A stretch of 64,000 bases of DNA from Umezawaea sp036375055 (GTDB lineage Bacteria; Actinomycetota; Actinomycetes; Mycobacteriales; Pseudonocardiaceae). The stretch is taken from the NCBI RefSeq assembly GCF_036375055.1, contig NZ_DASUSQ010000169.1:1-64000 (forward strand), written 5' to 3'. Below the pieces are notes generated by a model. The model was not told where the DNA came from. It saw nothing but the letters and a program-made list of their open reading frames with translations, and did not search any database. Made by a program: the position numbers and the translations under genes. Shown in pieces: positions 45,749 to 55,351 of the stretch; position 1 is the stretch's first letter; every line of letters begins with the position of its first letter.

Positions 45749-47962
45749 ATGTCTCCTGTCCGCAGCACAGCCCTGCCCCTGACGCTGGCGCTCGTGGCCG
45801 CCAGCGCCGTGGCCGGGACGCTCTTCGCCACCGCCCCGACCGACTCGCCGCCCCTGACCCTCACCGCGGGCGGGAACGGCGCCACGGTCCCGTTCACCGA
45901 GTACGAGGCCGAGGCCGCGGCGACCAACGGCAACCGCATCGGCCCGGACCTCACCCAGGGCAGCCTCGCGTCCGAGGCGTCCGGCAGGCAGGCGATCACC
46001 CTGTCCGGCCAGGGCCGGTACGTCGAGTTCACCCTCACCAAGCCCGCCAACTCGATCGTCGTGCGCTACAGCGTCCCGGACGGCAGCCAGGGCACGGTCT
46101 CCGTGCTCGTCAACGGCGCCAAGGTCCGCGACCTCGCCGTGACGTCGAAGTACAGCTACCTCACCGCCCCGTGGATCGTCGGCGCCAAGGAGCACCACTT
46201 CTACGACGAGTCGCGGGCGCTGCTCGGCCGCGACGTCCAGGCGGGCGACAAGGTCCGCGTGCAGCTCGACGCGGGCAACGTCGGCACCGCCACCGTCGAC
46301 CTCGCCGACTTCGAGCAGGTCGCCGCCGCCGCGGCGCAGCCCGCGAACTCGCTGTCGGTCACCGGCTACGGCGCCACCCCGAACGACGGCGGCGACGACG
46401 CGAACGCGTTCGCCAGTGCCGTCACCGCCGCCAGGTCGCAGGGCCGCGAGGTGTGGGTGCCGCCGGGCACCTTCGAGATCGGCCGGGGCCTGGCGATCGA
46501 CCAGGTCACGATCCGCGGCGCGGGCAACTGGCACTCCGTCCTGCACAGCAACAACCCGTTCCTCAACAACGGCCAGGTGCGGGGGAACATCAGGCTCCAC
46601 GACTTCGCGGTCATGGGCGAGGTCACCCAGCGCGTGGACACCAGCCCGGACAACGCCTACCACGGTCCGCTGGGCAGCGGTTCGGTCATCTCGGGCCTGT
46701 GGATGCAGCACCTCAAGTGCGGCATCTGGACCATGAACGGCACCACGAACGGCGCCGTCATCGAGAACAACCGGTTCCTCGACCTGGCCGCCGACGGCCT
46801 CAACTTCAACGGCCGGGTCACCGACTCCGTGGCGCGCGACAACTTCCTGCGCAACACCGGTGACGACTCGCTGGCCATGTGGTCGCTCGGCGCGGACGTG
46901 CGGGACTCGTTCGTCGACAACACGATCGTCCAGCCGAACCTCGCCAACGGCATCGCGATCTACGGCGGCACCGACACCACCGTGCGCGGCAACCTGATCC
47001 GCGACACCAACGCGCTCGGCGGCGGCATCGCCATCTCCAACCAGGCGTTCGTGCACGACGGCTCGTTCTCCCCGCTCGCGGGCACGACGACGGTCGCCCA
47101 GAACACGATGGTCCGCACCGGGGCGATGAACCCCAACTGGGGCCACCCGATGAGCGCGATCCGCTTCGACGCCTACGACTTCCCGATCACCTCACCGGTC
47201 ACCGTCACCGACAACCGGTTCGTCGACAGCCCGTACAGCGCGCTCCAGTTCGTGTCGGGCGGCGGCACCGGCAAGCCGATCACCGGCGTCACCGTGGACG
47301 GCGCGTCCGTCGAGGGAGTCGGCACGGTCGTGCTCCAGGTGGAGGCGCCCGGTTCGGGGCGGTTCAGCGGCGTCGTGGCCTCGCGGGTCGGCACGCGCGG
47401 GTTCTACAACTGCGTCTACCCGTCGAGCGCGGGCACGTTCACGATCAACCGCGGCAGCGGCAACACGGGCTGGGACAGCCAGTGGACCGACTGCGGGAGC
47501 TGGCCCCCGCGCAACGCGGGCGACACCCCGACCACCCCTCCGCAGTCCGGGAACGTGGCCCGCGGCAAGCCGGTCACCTCGTCCAGCCAGGTCGGCGGGT
47601 ACCCGTCGTCGAACACGACCGACGGCAACGCCGACTCCTACTGGGAGAGCGCGAACAACGCGTTCCCGCAGACGCTCACCGTCGACCTCGGCGCGGCGAC
47701 GGCCGTCAAGCGGCTGGTGCTGACGCTGCCGCCCGCCACGGCGTGGGGCGCCCGCACCCAGACCCTGAGCGTCTCCGGCAGCGGCGACGGCAGCGGCTTC
47801 AGCCAGCTCGTCGGGTCCACCGGCTACCGGTTCGACCCGGCGAGCGGCAACCAGGTGACCGTCCCGGTGACGGCGAACCAGCGCTACCTGCGCCTGACCT
47901 TCACCGGGAACACGGGCTGGCCCGCCGGGCAGCTCTCCGAGTTCGAGGCCTACACCTCCTAG
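45749..47962 (+). CDS. Secreted beta-helix glycoside hydrolase (GH87-like alpha-glucanase)
   Basis: The 737-residue protein has a signal peptide (about 1-28) and a CBM35-like domain (about 45-195, FTEYEAEAAATNG). A right-handed beta-helix follows (about 200-590), opening with VTGYGATPNDGGDDANAF. A C-terminal discoidin/CBM32-like domain (about 600-737) completes it. Two helix turns carry DLAADGLNF and NTGDDSLAMWS, a triad of Asp residues like that of GH87 alpha-1,3-glucanases and mycodextranases; the family call is from remembered motif similarity. It would cut alpha-1,3-containing glucan outside the cell and feed the adjacent importer. GGAG precedes the ATG. Confidence 0.72.
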   Translation: MSPVRSTALPLTLALVAASAVAGTLFATAPTDSPPLTLTAGGNGATVPFTEYEAEAAATNGNRIGPDLTQGSLASEASGRQAITLSGQGRYVEFTLTKPANSIVVRYSVPDGSQGTVSVLVNGAKVRDLAVTSKYSYLTAPWIVGAKEHHFYDESRALLGRDVQAGDKVRVQLDAGNVGTATVDLADFEQVAAAAAQPANSLSVTGYGATPNDGGDDANAFASAVTAARSQGREVWVPPGTFEIGRGLAIDQVTIRGAGNWHSVLHSNNPFLNNGQVRGNIRLHDFAVMGEVTQRVDTSPDNAYHGPLGSGSVISGLWMQHLKCGIWTMNGTTNGAVIENNRFLDLAADGLNFNGRVTDSVARDNFLRNTGDDSLAMWSLGADVRDSFVDNTIVQPNLANGIAIYGGTDTTVRGNLIRDTNALGGGIAISNQAFVHDGSFSPLAGTTTVAQNTMVRTGAMNPNWGHPMSAIRFDAYDFPITSPVTVTDNRFVDSPYSALQFVSGGGTGKPITGVTVDGASVEGVGTVVLQVEAPGSGRFSGVVASRVGTRGFYNCVYPSSAGTFTINRGSGNTGWDSQWTDCGSWPPRNAGDTPTTPPQSGNVARGKPVTSSSQVGGYPSSNTTDGNADSYWESANNAFPQTLTVDLGAATAVKRLVLTLPPATAWGARTQTLSVSGSGDGSGFSQLVGSTGYRFDPASGNQVTVPVTANQRYLRLTFTGNTGWPAGQLSEFEAYTS

Positions 47963-47974
47963 AAGGGCCGTCCC

Positions 47975-50740
47975 ATGCGCTCCTCCCTCCGACGGCCGCT
48001 GGCGTTCGGCGCCGCGTGCCTGTCCGCGGCGGTGGTGACCGCGCTGGTCGTCGCCGCACCCCAGTCCGCCTCCGGCCAGGTCAGCGCGGCGGCGGCCTAC
48101 CAGTCGCCGTTCGACGTCCCCGGCCGCGGCGCGACCGTCCCGTTCACCGAGATCGAGGCCGAGAACGCCGCCACCAACGGCACCAGGATCGGCCCCGGCC
48201 GCAGGCAGGGCACCCTCGAAGGCGAGGCGTCCGGCCGCCAGGCCGTCACGCTGTCCGGCCAGGGGAAGTACGTCGAGTTCACCCTGACCAAGCCCGCGAA
48301 CTCCATCGACATCCGCTACAGCGTCCCGGACGGCAACGGGGGAGCGGGCATCACCGCGCCGCTGTCGCTGTACCTCAACGGCACCAGGACCACGAGCCTC
48401 ACCCTGACGTCGAAGTACTCGTGGCGCTACGGCGGCTACCCGTACGCCAACGATCCGGGACAGGGCAAGCCGCACCACCTGTACGACTCGACCCGCGCGC
48501 TGTTCGGCTCGACCCTCCCGGCGGGCGCCAAGGTCCGGTTGCAGGTCGACAGCGGCGACACCGCGCCGTCGTACACGATCGACCTCGCCGACTTCGAACA
48601 GGTGGCAGGCCCCGCCACCCGGCCCGCCAACTCGGTCTCGGTGACCGAACACGGTGCCGTGGCGGGGGATTCGGGCGACGACAGCACCGCCTTCGTCGCC
48701 GCCGTGGCCGCCGCGAGGGCCGCGGGCAAGGAGGTGTGGATCCCGGCCGGGACGTTCACCGTCACCCGGCACATCACCGTCGACCAGGTGGTCGTGCGCG
48801 GCGCGGGCCACTGGCACAGCGTCGTGCGCGGCAACCGCGTCGGCTTCTACGGCCTCGGTGAGCCGTCGAGCTGCGGCACCGGCGGCAACACCGGCCGCAG
48901 CAGCCGGGTGGAGCTGCGGAACTTCGCCATCATCGGCGAGGTCACCACGCGCGAGGACTGCGACCAGGTCAACGCCATCGGCGGCGCGCTCGGCGGCGGC
49001 TCCGTGGTGGACGGCATGTTCCTCCAGCACACGAAGGTCGGCCTCTGGCTCGACGGGCCGTTCGACGGGCTGACCATCAGCAACAACCGCGTCGTCGACC
49101 AGCTCGCCGACGGGATGAACCTGCACCGGGGCGTCAGCAACGTGCTGATCGAGAACAACCTCTTCCGCAACATCAGCGACGACGGCATCGCGTTCTGGTC
49201 CGAATACGACGCCGACCACGGCAACACGATCCGGCACAACACCGTCGTCGTGCCGATGAAGGCCAACGGCATCGCCATCTACGGCGGGCGGGACAACACC
49301 GCGACGGACAACGTCGTGGCCGACACCCAGGACCAGGGCGGCGGAATCCACGTCGGCAACCGGTTCCAGTCGGTGCCGCTCGCGGGCACGACCACGTTGG
49401 CGCGCAACACGACCCTGCGCGCCGGGGTGCTCGACTCCAACTGGCAGTTCGGCGTCGGCGCGCTGTGGTTCGACGCCCGCGACGGGGCGATGTCGGGGCG
49501 GATCGACGTCACCGACACGGACCTGATCGACTCGAACCACGAGGCGATCCAGTTCATCAGCGGGACGATCACCAACGTGCACTTCAACGGGGTGCGGATC
49601 CTCGGGGCGGGGACGTTCGGGATCCAGCTCCAGTCGCCCGGCGGCGCGTCGTTCTCCAACGTGACGGCGACCGGGCTGGGGCGCGGCGGGATCTACAGCT
49701 GCCTGGGGTCGGGCGGGTTCGCGATCGAGCGCGGCACCGGCAACTCCGGGTGGGACACCACGCCGTACTGCGGCCCGTGGCCTGAGCCGGTGTACGGCGA
49801 TCCGACCGTGCCACCGACGACGACCACCACCACGACCACGACGACCACCACCGTTCCCCCGGACCCCAGCGGCAACCTCGCGCGCGGACGTGCGGCGTCG
49901 GCGTCCAGCCAGGGCTCGGGCTTCGCCGCGTCGAACGCCACCGACGGCAACGCGGGGTCCTACTGGGAGAGCACCAACGGCTCGTTCCCGCAGACGCTCA
50001 CCGTCGACCTCGGCGCGGCGGCGGACGTGGGCCGGGTCGTGCTGAAGCTGCCGCCGTCGTGGGAGGCCCGCACCCAGACGATCGCCGTGTCCGGCAGCGC
50101 GGACGGGTCGGCCTTCACCCAGGTGTCCGGGCCCACCGGCTACCGCTTCGACCCCGCGTCCGGCAACGCCGTCACCATCCCCGTGACCGCCGGCCACCGC
50201 CACCTGCGGGTGACGGTCACCGCCAACACCGGCTGGGCGGCGGGCCAGGTCGCGGAGTTCGAGGCCTACCGCTCCGGTGGCCCGACCACCACGACCACCA
50301 CCACGACGACGACGGCCCCGACCGGCAACCTGGCGCGCGGCAGGTCCGCCTCCGCGACCAGCCAGGCGGACGTCCACGGTCCGTCCAGGACGACCGACGG
50401 TGATCCCGGCACCTACTGGGAGAGCGCGAACAACGCGTTCCCGCAGTCCGTCACCGTCGACCTGGGAACGTCGACGCGGGTGGGCCGGGTGGTCCTCAGG
50501 CTGCCGACCCCGGCGGCCTGGGTGAGCAGGACCCAGACCATCGCGGTCGAGGGCAGCACCGACGGCACCGCCTACCGCACCCTGTCCGCCTCGGCGGGCC
50601 GCACCTTCGACCCGGCCACCGGCAACACCGCCACCATCGCGTTCCCGGCGGGCCAGGCCAGGTACGTCCGCCTGGTCGTCACCGCGAACACGGGCTGGCC
50701 CGCGGGCCAGGTCGGCGAGTTCGAGGTCCACAGCGGTTGA
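47975..50740 (+). CDS. Second secreted beta-helix hydrolase (GH87-like) with two discoidin domains
   Basis: The 921-residue paralogue of the preceding gene product starts 13 bases after it, with AAGGG before the ATG. It has a signal peptide (about 1-40), a CBM35-like domain (about 50-210) and a beta-helix (about 215-610) with the same QLADGMNLH and NISDDGIAFWS acidic triad. Two discoidin domains (about 633-770 and 784-921) follow, each preceded by an all-Thr linker (49817-49858 and 50287-50316). The discoidin repeats share near-identical DNA with each other and with the first enzyme, showing recent duplication. The two enzymes probably attack the same polymer with different binding. Confidence 0.72.
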   Translation: MRSSLRRPLAFGAACLSAAVVTALVVAAPQSASGQVSAAAAYQSPFDVPGRGATVPFTEIEAENAATNGTRIGPGRRQGTLEGEASGRQAVTLSGQGKYVEFTLTKPANSIDIRYSVPDGNGGAGITAPLSLYLNGTRTTSLTLTSKYSWRYGGYPYANDPGQGKPHHLYDSTRALFGSTLPAGAKVRLQVDSGDTAPSYTIDLADFEQVAGPATRPANSVSVTEHGAVAGDSGDDSTAFVAAVAAARAAGKEVWIPAGTFTVTRHITVDQVVVRGAGHWHSVVRGNRVGFYGLGEPSSCGTGGNTGRSSRVELRNFAIIGEVTTREDCDQVNAIGGALGGGSVVDGMFLQHTKVGLWLDGPFDGLTISNNRVVDQLADGMNLHRGVSNVLIENNLFRNISDDGIAFWSEYDADHGNTIRHNTVVVPMKANGIAIYGGRDNTATDNVVADTQDQGGGIHVGNRFQSVPLAGTTTLARNTTLRAGVLDSNWQFGVGALWFDARDGAMSGRIDVTDTDLIDSNHEAIQFISGTITNVHFNGVRILGAGTFGIQLQSPGGASFSNVTATGLGRGGIYSCLGSGGFAIERGTGNSGWDTTPYCGPWPEPVYGDPTVPPTTTTTTTTTTTTVPPDPSGNLARGRAASASSQGSGFAASNATDGNAGSYWESTNGSFPQTLTVDLGAAADVGRVVLKLPPSWEARTQTIAVSGSADGSAFTQVSGPTGYRFDPASGNAVTIPVTAGHRHLRVTVTANTGWAAGQVAEFEAYRSGGPTTTTTTTTTTAPTGNLARGRSASATSQADVHGPSRTTDGDPGTYWESANNAFPQSVTVDLGTSTRVGRVVLRLPTPAAWVSRTQTIAVEGSTDGTAYRTLSASAGRTFDPATGNTATIAFPAGQARYVRLVVTANTGWPAGQVGEFEVHSG

Positions 50741-50770
50741 CCACCGACCTCCTGAGCACCACTCCGGACA

Positions 50771-50806
50771 CCGGGCCCCCGAGCCTCGACCTCCTCGGGG
50801 GCCCGG
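50771..50806 (+). terminator. Terminator after the secreted glucanase genes
   Basis: A perfect 13-bp inverted repeat (CCGGGCCCCCGAG and complement) with a 10-base loop lies 30 bases after the stop. Confidence 0.8.
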
Positions 50807-51348
50807 CCCGTGTCCGGGTGACGTCGCCCCGCCCCACAGTCCACGCGCACCGTCCGACCCGGACGGGGGCGGGTCCGCGCGGGGTTCCGACCCGTCGCCG
50901 GAGGGGGAAACGGGCACGGGAGCAGCCACCCCTGAAAGGGGTTCTGCCAACCCCTAGCACCCCCTAGCCTGTTCAATCGTGACCGTTCGGACATTGGTCT
51001 GTGACCCGCATCGGCCCAGTTGAGCGCCTGTTTGCATCCACAACAACTGAGAAAATCGTGTGGGGGACGCTCCATTCCACGCGGATCAAACCGACCCGCC
51101 ACGCCTGGCGACGATCTGGCGGCACACTCGCAATTGGCTCCGCTTCGCGAAAAACGGGCAACTTTTGACCAGTGATCGGGCACGTATCCGCATCGATGTC
51201 GGCATTCCCCCACGTGTTGACTAGCCAAACGGGCGCCAATCGGGCATGTTCGCACGTGCTGTGTCGCTGGCCACACTGTTTCCCCGGTGTTAAACCTATG
51301 GGCAGCCCGAACGGGCATCTGCAAGTCCGAGTGGGCAGGAGGATGTGC
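50807..51348. other. Long intergenic region before the DeoR gene
   Basis: No gene is evident in these 540 bases. Composition is less GC-rich after 50960, as expected for control DNA. TTGACT occurs at 51217-51222 without a well-spaced -10, and GGTGTTAAACCTATGG near 51287 could hold a -10. The region probably carries the promoter and operators of the DeoR gene and polyol operon. Confidence 0.5.
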
Positions 51349-52110
51349 ATGCAGGCAGAAGAGCGTCAGCGCCGCATTCTCGCTCGTGCTCGGGCCGACG
51401 GGCGGGTCGACGTCGTCGACATCGCCGCCGAGCTCGGAGTGGCGCCGGAGACGGTCCGCAGGGACCTGAGGCTCCTCGACGACCACGGCTTGGTCCGGCG
51501 GACGCACGGGGGTGCCTTCCCCGTGGAGAGCGCGGGGTTCGAGACCGGTCTCGCGTTCCGCTCGGCGTCCATGGTGCCGGAGAAGCGGCGCATCGCGAAG
51601 GCTGCGGCCGACCGCCTGGCCGACGCGGAGACGGTGTTCGTCGACGAGGGGTTCACGCCGCAGCTCGTGGCCGAAGCCCTGCCGACGACCCACCCGCTGA
51701 CCGTCGTCACGGCGTCGCTGCCCACGGCCGCGGCACTGTCCGGCACGCCCTCGGTCACGGTGCTGCTGCTGGGCGGCCGCGTCCGCGGTCGCACGCTGGC
51801 CACCGTGGACCACTGGGCGATCCGGATGCTGAGCGAGATGGTGATCGACCTCGCGTACATCGGGTCGAACGGGATCTCGCGCGAGCACGGACTGACCACA
51901 CCCGACCCCGTGGTCGGTGCGGTCAAGGCACAAGCCGTGGGCGCTTCGAGACGGAAGATCTTCGTCGGCGTCCACACCAAGTTCGGCGTGGCGAGCTTCA
52001 ACCGGTTCGCCGCGATTTCGGATCTCGAAGCCATAATCACGGATTCCGGACTGCCCGCGGCCGAAGGTCACCGCTATGCCGCGCTCGGCCCGAAAGTTGT
52101 CAGAACCTGA
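51349..52110 (+). CDS. DeoR-family transcriptional regulator
   Basis: The 253-residue repressor has the DeoR HTH (residues 5-58: RQRRILARARADGRVDVVDI, then VAPETVRRDLRLLDDHGL with the characteristic RRTHGGA). Its sugar-phosphate-binding domain (about 75-235) has VFVDEGFT, LGGRVRGRTLATV, AYIGSNGIS and the late DLEAIITDSGL. AGGAGG lies six bases before the ATG at 51349. It precedes a polyol importer and dehydrogenase on the same strand and most likely controls them. Confidence 0.93.
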   Translation: MQAEERQRRILARARADGRVDVVDIAAELGVAPETVRRDLRLLDDHGLVRRTHGGAFPVESAGFETGLAFRSASMVPEKRRIAKAAADRLADAETVFVDEGFTPQLVAEALPTTHPLTVVTASLPTAAALSGTPSVTVLLLGGRVRGRTLATVDHWAIRMLSEMVIDLAYIGSNGISREHGLTTPDPVVGAVKAQAVGASRRKIFVGVHTKFGVASFNRFAAISDLEAIITDSGLPAAEGHRYAALGPKVVRT

Positions 52111-52201
52111 TCAAGTCCCCCGAGTGGTGCACCACGGCGTGGTGACCTGGCTGCTCGACGCCCTCCTCAGGGCAAAAACGGTTAGATGGGAAGGAAAGAC
52201 G

Positions 52202-53563
52202 ATGACGTCATTCAGTTCTCGCCGCGTCGCCCGTGTGGCGGCAGCCGCGCTGGTGGCAGTCGGGGTGACGGCGTGCAGCGGCGCCGGTGGGGGTGGATCC
52301 ACGGCCGACGGTTCGTCGATCAACGTCCTGATGGTCAACAACCCCCAGATGCAGGACATCCAGAAGCTCACCGCCGACAACTTCACCAAGCAGACCGGCA
52401 TCAAGGTGAACTACACGGTGCTGCCCGAGAACGACGTCCGCGACAAGATCAGCCAGGACTTCTCCAGCCAGGCCGGTCAGTACGACGTCGCGACGATCAG
52501 CAACTACGAGACGCCCATCTACGCCAAGAACAACTGGCTGGCGCCCCTCGACGACTTCATCGCGAAGGACAGCGGGTTCGACCAGAACGACATCCTGGAG
52601 CCGATCCGCCAGTCGCTGACGGCGGAGGACGGCAAGGTCTACGCGGAGCCGTTCTACGGCGAGTCGTCGTTCCTCATGTACCGCAAGGACGTCTTCGACG
52701 CCAAGGGCCTCACGATGCCCGAGAAGCCGACGTGGCAGCAGGTCGCGGACCTCGCCGCCCAGGTCGACGGGGCCGAGCCGGGCATGAAGGGCATCTGCCT
52801 GCGCGGCCAGCCGGGCTGGGGCCAGGTCATGGCGCCGCTCACCACGGTGGTCAACACCTTCGGCGGCACGTGGTTCACCAAGGACTGGCAGGCGCAGGTG
52901 AACGCGCCGGAGTTCAAGGAGGCCACCAAGTTCTACGTCGACCTGGTCCGCGCCCACGGTGAGGCCGGTGCCCCGCAGGCGGGCTTCGCCGAGTGCCTGA
53001 ACAACATGACGCAGGGCAAGGTCGCGATGTGGTACGACGCCACCGTCGCCGCCGGTCTGCTGGAGGCCAACGACTCCCCGGTGAAGGGCAAGCTCGCGTT
53101 CGCGCAGGCCCCCGTCGTCAAGACCGAGGCGTCGCAGTGGCTCTACACGTGGGCGTTCGGCGTCCAGAAGGCCAGCAAGAAGCAGGACGCGGCCTGGAAG
53201 TTCATCTCCTGGGCGTCCGGCAAGGACTACGAGAAGCTGGTCGGCACGTCGCTGGGCTGGTCGAAGGTGCCGGACGGCAAGCGCTCCTCCACCTACCAGA
53301 ACCCCGACTACCTGGCCGCGGGCAGCTCGTTCGCCAAGCAGGCCGAGGCCGCCATCAAGGGTGCCAAGCCCACCGACCCCGGTGTCCAGCCGAGGCCCGC
53401 GAGCGGCATCCAGTTCGTCGGCATCCCCGAGTTCACCGACCTCGGAACCCAGGTCTCCCAGCAGATCAGCTCCGCCATCGCGGGCTCGACGTCCGTCGAC
53501 GACGCGCTCAACGCGGGGCAGGCGCTGGCGGAGAAGGTCGCCGAGAAGTACCGCGCGAAGTAG
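52202..53563 (+). CDS. Polyol-binding lipoprotein of ABC importer (SmoE-like)
   Basis: The 453-residue product has a lipoprotein signal ending VGVTAC (C25). Its family 1 solute-binding fold includes QDFSSQAGQYDVATISNYET, the segment KVYAEPFYGESSFLMYRKDVF and the late GIPEFTDLGTQVSQQISSAI, a pattern typical of sorbitol/mannitol binding proteins. AAGGAA precedes the ATG. It begins a coupled operon with two permeases and a polyol dehydrogenase. Confidence 0.9.
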   Translation: MTSFSSRRVARVAAAALVAVGVTACSGAGGGGSTADGSSINVLMVNNPQMQDIQKLTADNFTKQTGIKVNYTVLPENDVRDKISQDFSSQAGQYDVATISNYETPIYAKNNWLAPLDDFIAKDSGFDQNDILEPIRQSLTAEDGKVYAEPFYGESSFLMYRKDVFDAKGLTMPEKPTWQQVADLAAQVDGAEPGMKGICLRGQPGWGQVMAPLTTVVNTFGGTWFTKDWQAQVNAPEFKEATKFYVDLVRAHGEAGAPQAGFAECLNNMTQGKVAMWYDATVAAGLLEANDSPVKGKLAFAQAPVVKTEASQWLYTWAFGVQKASKKQDAAWKFISWASGKDYEKLVGTSLGWSKVPDGKRSSTYQNPDYLAAGSSFAKQAEAAIKGAKPTDPGVQPRPASGIQFVGIPEFTDLGTQVSQQISSAIAGSTSVDDALNAGQALAEKVAEKYRAK

Positions 53564-53576
53564 CGAGGAGCCTTCG

Positions 53577-54539
53577 ATGAGCCTCGACACGGCACCACCA
53601 CCGGCAAAGCAGCACAGGCGGGGCACCCCTCCCGCTCCGACGGGGCTCAGCGCGGCAGCGCGCTGGGCCCGTCGGGCCCCCCTCCTCCCAGCGCTGATCT
53701 TCACCATCGTGGTGACCCAGCTTCCCTTCGTGGCGACGCTGATCATCTCGGTGCTGCGCTGGAACTCCCTCGACCCCGAGAACCGCGGGTTCGCCGGGTT
53801 CGACAACTACGTGGCGGTCTTCACCGACCCGAACCTCAGGTCGTCGATCGTCACGACGGTCATCCTCACCGTCGTCGTGGTGGTGGTCAGCCTGATCCTC
53901 GGCCTCGGTCTGGCGCTGTTGCTGGACCAGAAGTTCTTCGGCCGCGGACTCGCCCGCACGATGCTCATCGCACCGTTCCTGGTCGTCCCGGTGGCCGCCG
54001 CGCTGCTGTGGAAGCACGCGCTCTACAACCCGGAGTACGGCCTCTTCAACGGCGCCCTCACCTGGCTGTGGGGCCTGTTCGGCGCCGACAACCCACCGCA
54101 GCCCGAGTGGGTCAGCGACATGCCGCTGATCGCCGTCGAGGCCTCGCTGGTGTGGCAGTGGACGCCGTTCATGATGCTGATCCTGCTGGCGGGCTTGCAG
54201 AGCAGGCCGATGGACGTGGTCGAGGCCGCGCGCATCGACGGGGCGACCGGGTGGCAGATCTTCCGCTACCTGACGTTCCCGCACCTGCGGCAGTACCTGG
54301 AGCTGGGCGGCCTGCTCGGGTCGATCTACATCGTGCAGAACTTCGACGCGGTCTTCACCATCACCTCGGGTGGTCTGGGCACGGCGAACCTGCCGTACAC
54401 GATCTACCAGACCTTCTACCAGGCGCACGACTACGGGCAGGCGTCCGCGGCCGGTGTCGTGGTGGTCATCGGGTCGCTCATCATCGCCAACTTCGCGTTG
54501 CGCGTGGTGTCGTCCCTGCTGAAGGACGAGGTGAAGTGA
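53577..54539 (+). CDS. Polyol ABC transporter permease (SmoF-like)
   Basis: The 320-residue membrane protein has a 30-residue basic N-terminal tail, six helices and the EAA loop VVEAARIDGATGWQIFRYL. The ATG follows GAGGAG. The stop shares a base with the next ATG. Confidence 0.92.
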   Translation: MSLDTAPPPAKQHRRGTPPAPTGLSAAARWARRAPLLPALIFTIVVTQLPFVATLIISVLRWNSLDPENRGFAGFDNYVAVFTDPNLRSSIVTTVILTVVVVVVSLILGLGLALLLDQKFFGRGLARTMLIAPFLVVPVAAALLWKHALYNPEYGLFNGALTWLWGLFGADNPPQPEWVSDMPLIAVEASLVWQWTPFMMLILLAGLQSRPMDVVEAARIDGATGWQIFRYLTFPHLRQYLELGGLLGSIYIVQNFDAVFTITSGGLGTANLPYTIYQTFYQAHDYGQASAAGVVVVIGSLIIANFALRVVSSLLKDEVK

Positions 54540-55351
54540 TGCGCAGGCTTGTCGGTGTGGTGGCCTGGTTCTCGGCGATCCTGTTCTTCGCGCCGGTGGC
54601 GTGGATGGTGCTGACCTCGCTGCACAGCGAGTCGGACGCCGCCACGAACCCGCCGTCGCTGGCCGCCGGTCTGACGCTGCAGGGCTACGAGGAGTTCTTC
54701 GGCGCGTCCACGGGCCAGTCCCCGTGGCCGCCGCTGATCAACTCGTTCAGCGCGAGCATCGGCTCGACGATCATCGTGCTGCTGCTGGCGATCCCGGCCG
54801 CGTACGCGCTCTCCATCAAGAAGGTGGAGAAGTGGACGGACGTCATGTTCTTCTTCCTCTCCACCAAGATGCTGCCGGTCGTCGCCGGTCTGCTGCCGAT
54901 CTACCTGGTCGCGCAGTTCACCGGGATGCTCGACAACATCTCGTTCCTGGTGATCCTCTACACCTCGATGAACCTGCCCATCGCCGTCTGGCTGATGCGC
55001 TCGTTCCTCGCCGAGGTGCCGATCGCCATCCTGGAGGCGGCGTCGATCGACGGTGCCGGTCTCATCACGACGCTGCGCCGGGTGGTGGCTCCCATCGCCA
55101 TGCCGGGCATCGCCGCGACCGCGTTGATCTGCTTCATCTTCAGCTGGAACGAACTGCTGTTCGCCAGGGTGCTGACCGGCGTGGTCGCGGGCACCGCACC
55201 GGTGTTCCTCACCGGCTTCGTCACCAGCCAGGGCCTGTTCCTGGCGAAGGTCTGCGCCGCGGCGACGGTCGTGTCCCTCCCCGTGCTGATCGCGGGGTTC
55301 GCCGCCCAGGACAAGTTGGTCCAGGGCTTGTCGCTAGGAGCCGTCAAGTGA
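54539..55351 (+). CDS. Polyol ABC transporter permease (SmoG-like)
   Basis: The 270-residue membrane protein has six helices and the EAA-type loop ILEAASIDGAGLITTLRRVV. Its start and end overlap both neighbours (TGATG upstream, GTGA downstream). As in the other sugar operon, no ATPase gene is present. Confidence 0.92.
   Translation: MRRLVGVVAWFSAILFFAPVAWMVLTSLHSESDAATNPPSLAAGLTLQGYEEFFGASTGQSPWPPLINSFSASIGSTIIVLLLAIPAAYALSIKKVEKWTDVMFFFLSTKMLPVVAGLLPIYLVAQFTGMLDNISFLVILYTSMNLPIAVWLMRSFLAEVPIAILEAASIDGAGLITTLRRVVAPIAMPGIAATALICFIFSWNELLFARVLTGVVAGTAPVFLTGFVTSQGLFLAKVCAAATVVSLPVLIAGFAAQDKLVQGLSLGAVK

Noticed and set aside
49817..49858. Short tandem ACC/ACG array considered as a regulatory or slippage repeat
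   Set aside because: It simply encodes the poly-Thr linker between domains of the secreted enzyme, so it is covered by that gene.
47192..50950. Very long open frame (over 1200 codons) on the minus strand opposite the two beta-helix enzyme genes
   Set aside because: It is the antisense shadow of high-GC coding DNA. Its product is Arg/Val/Asp/Ala repeats without domains, whereas the plus strand encodes clear signal peptides and domains.
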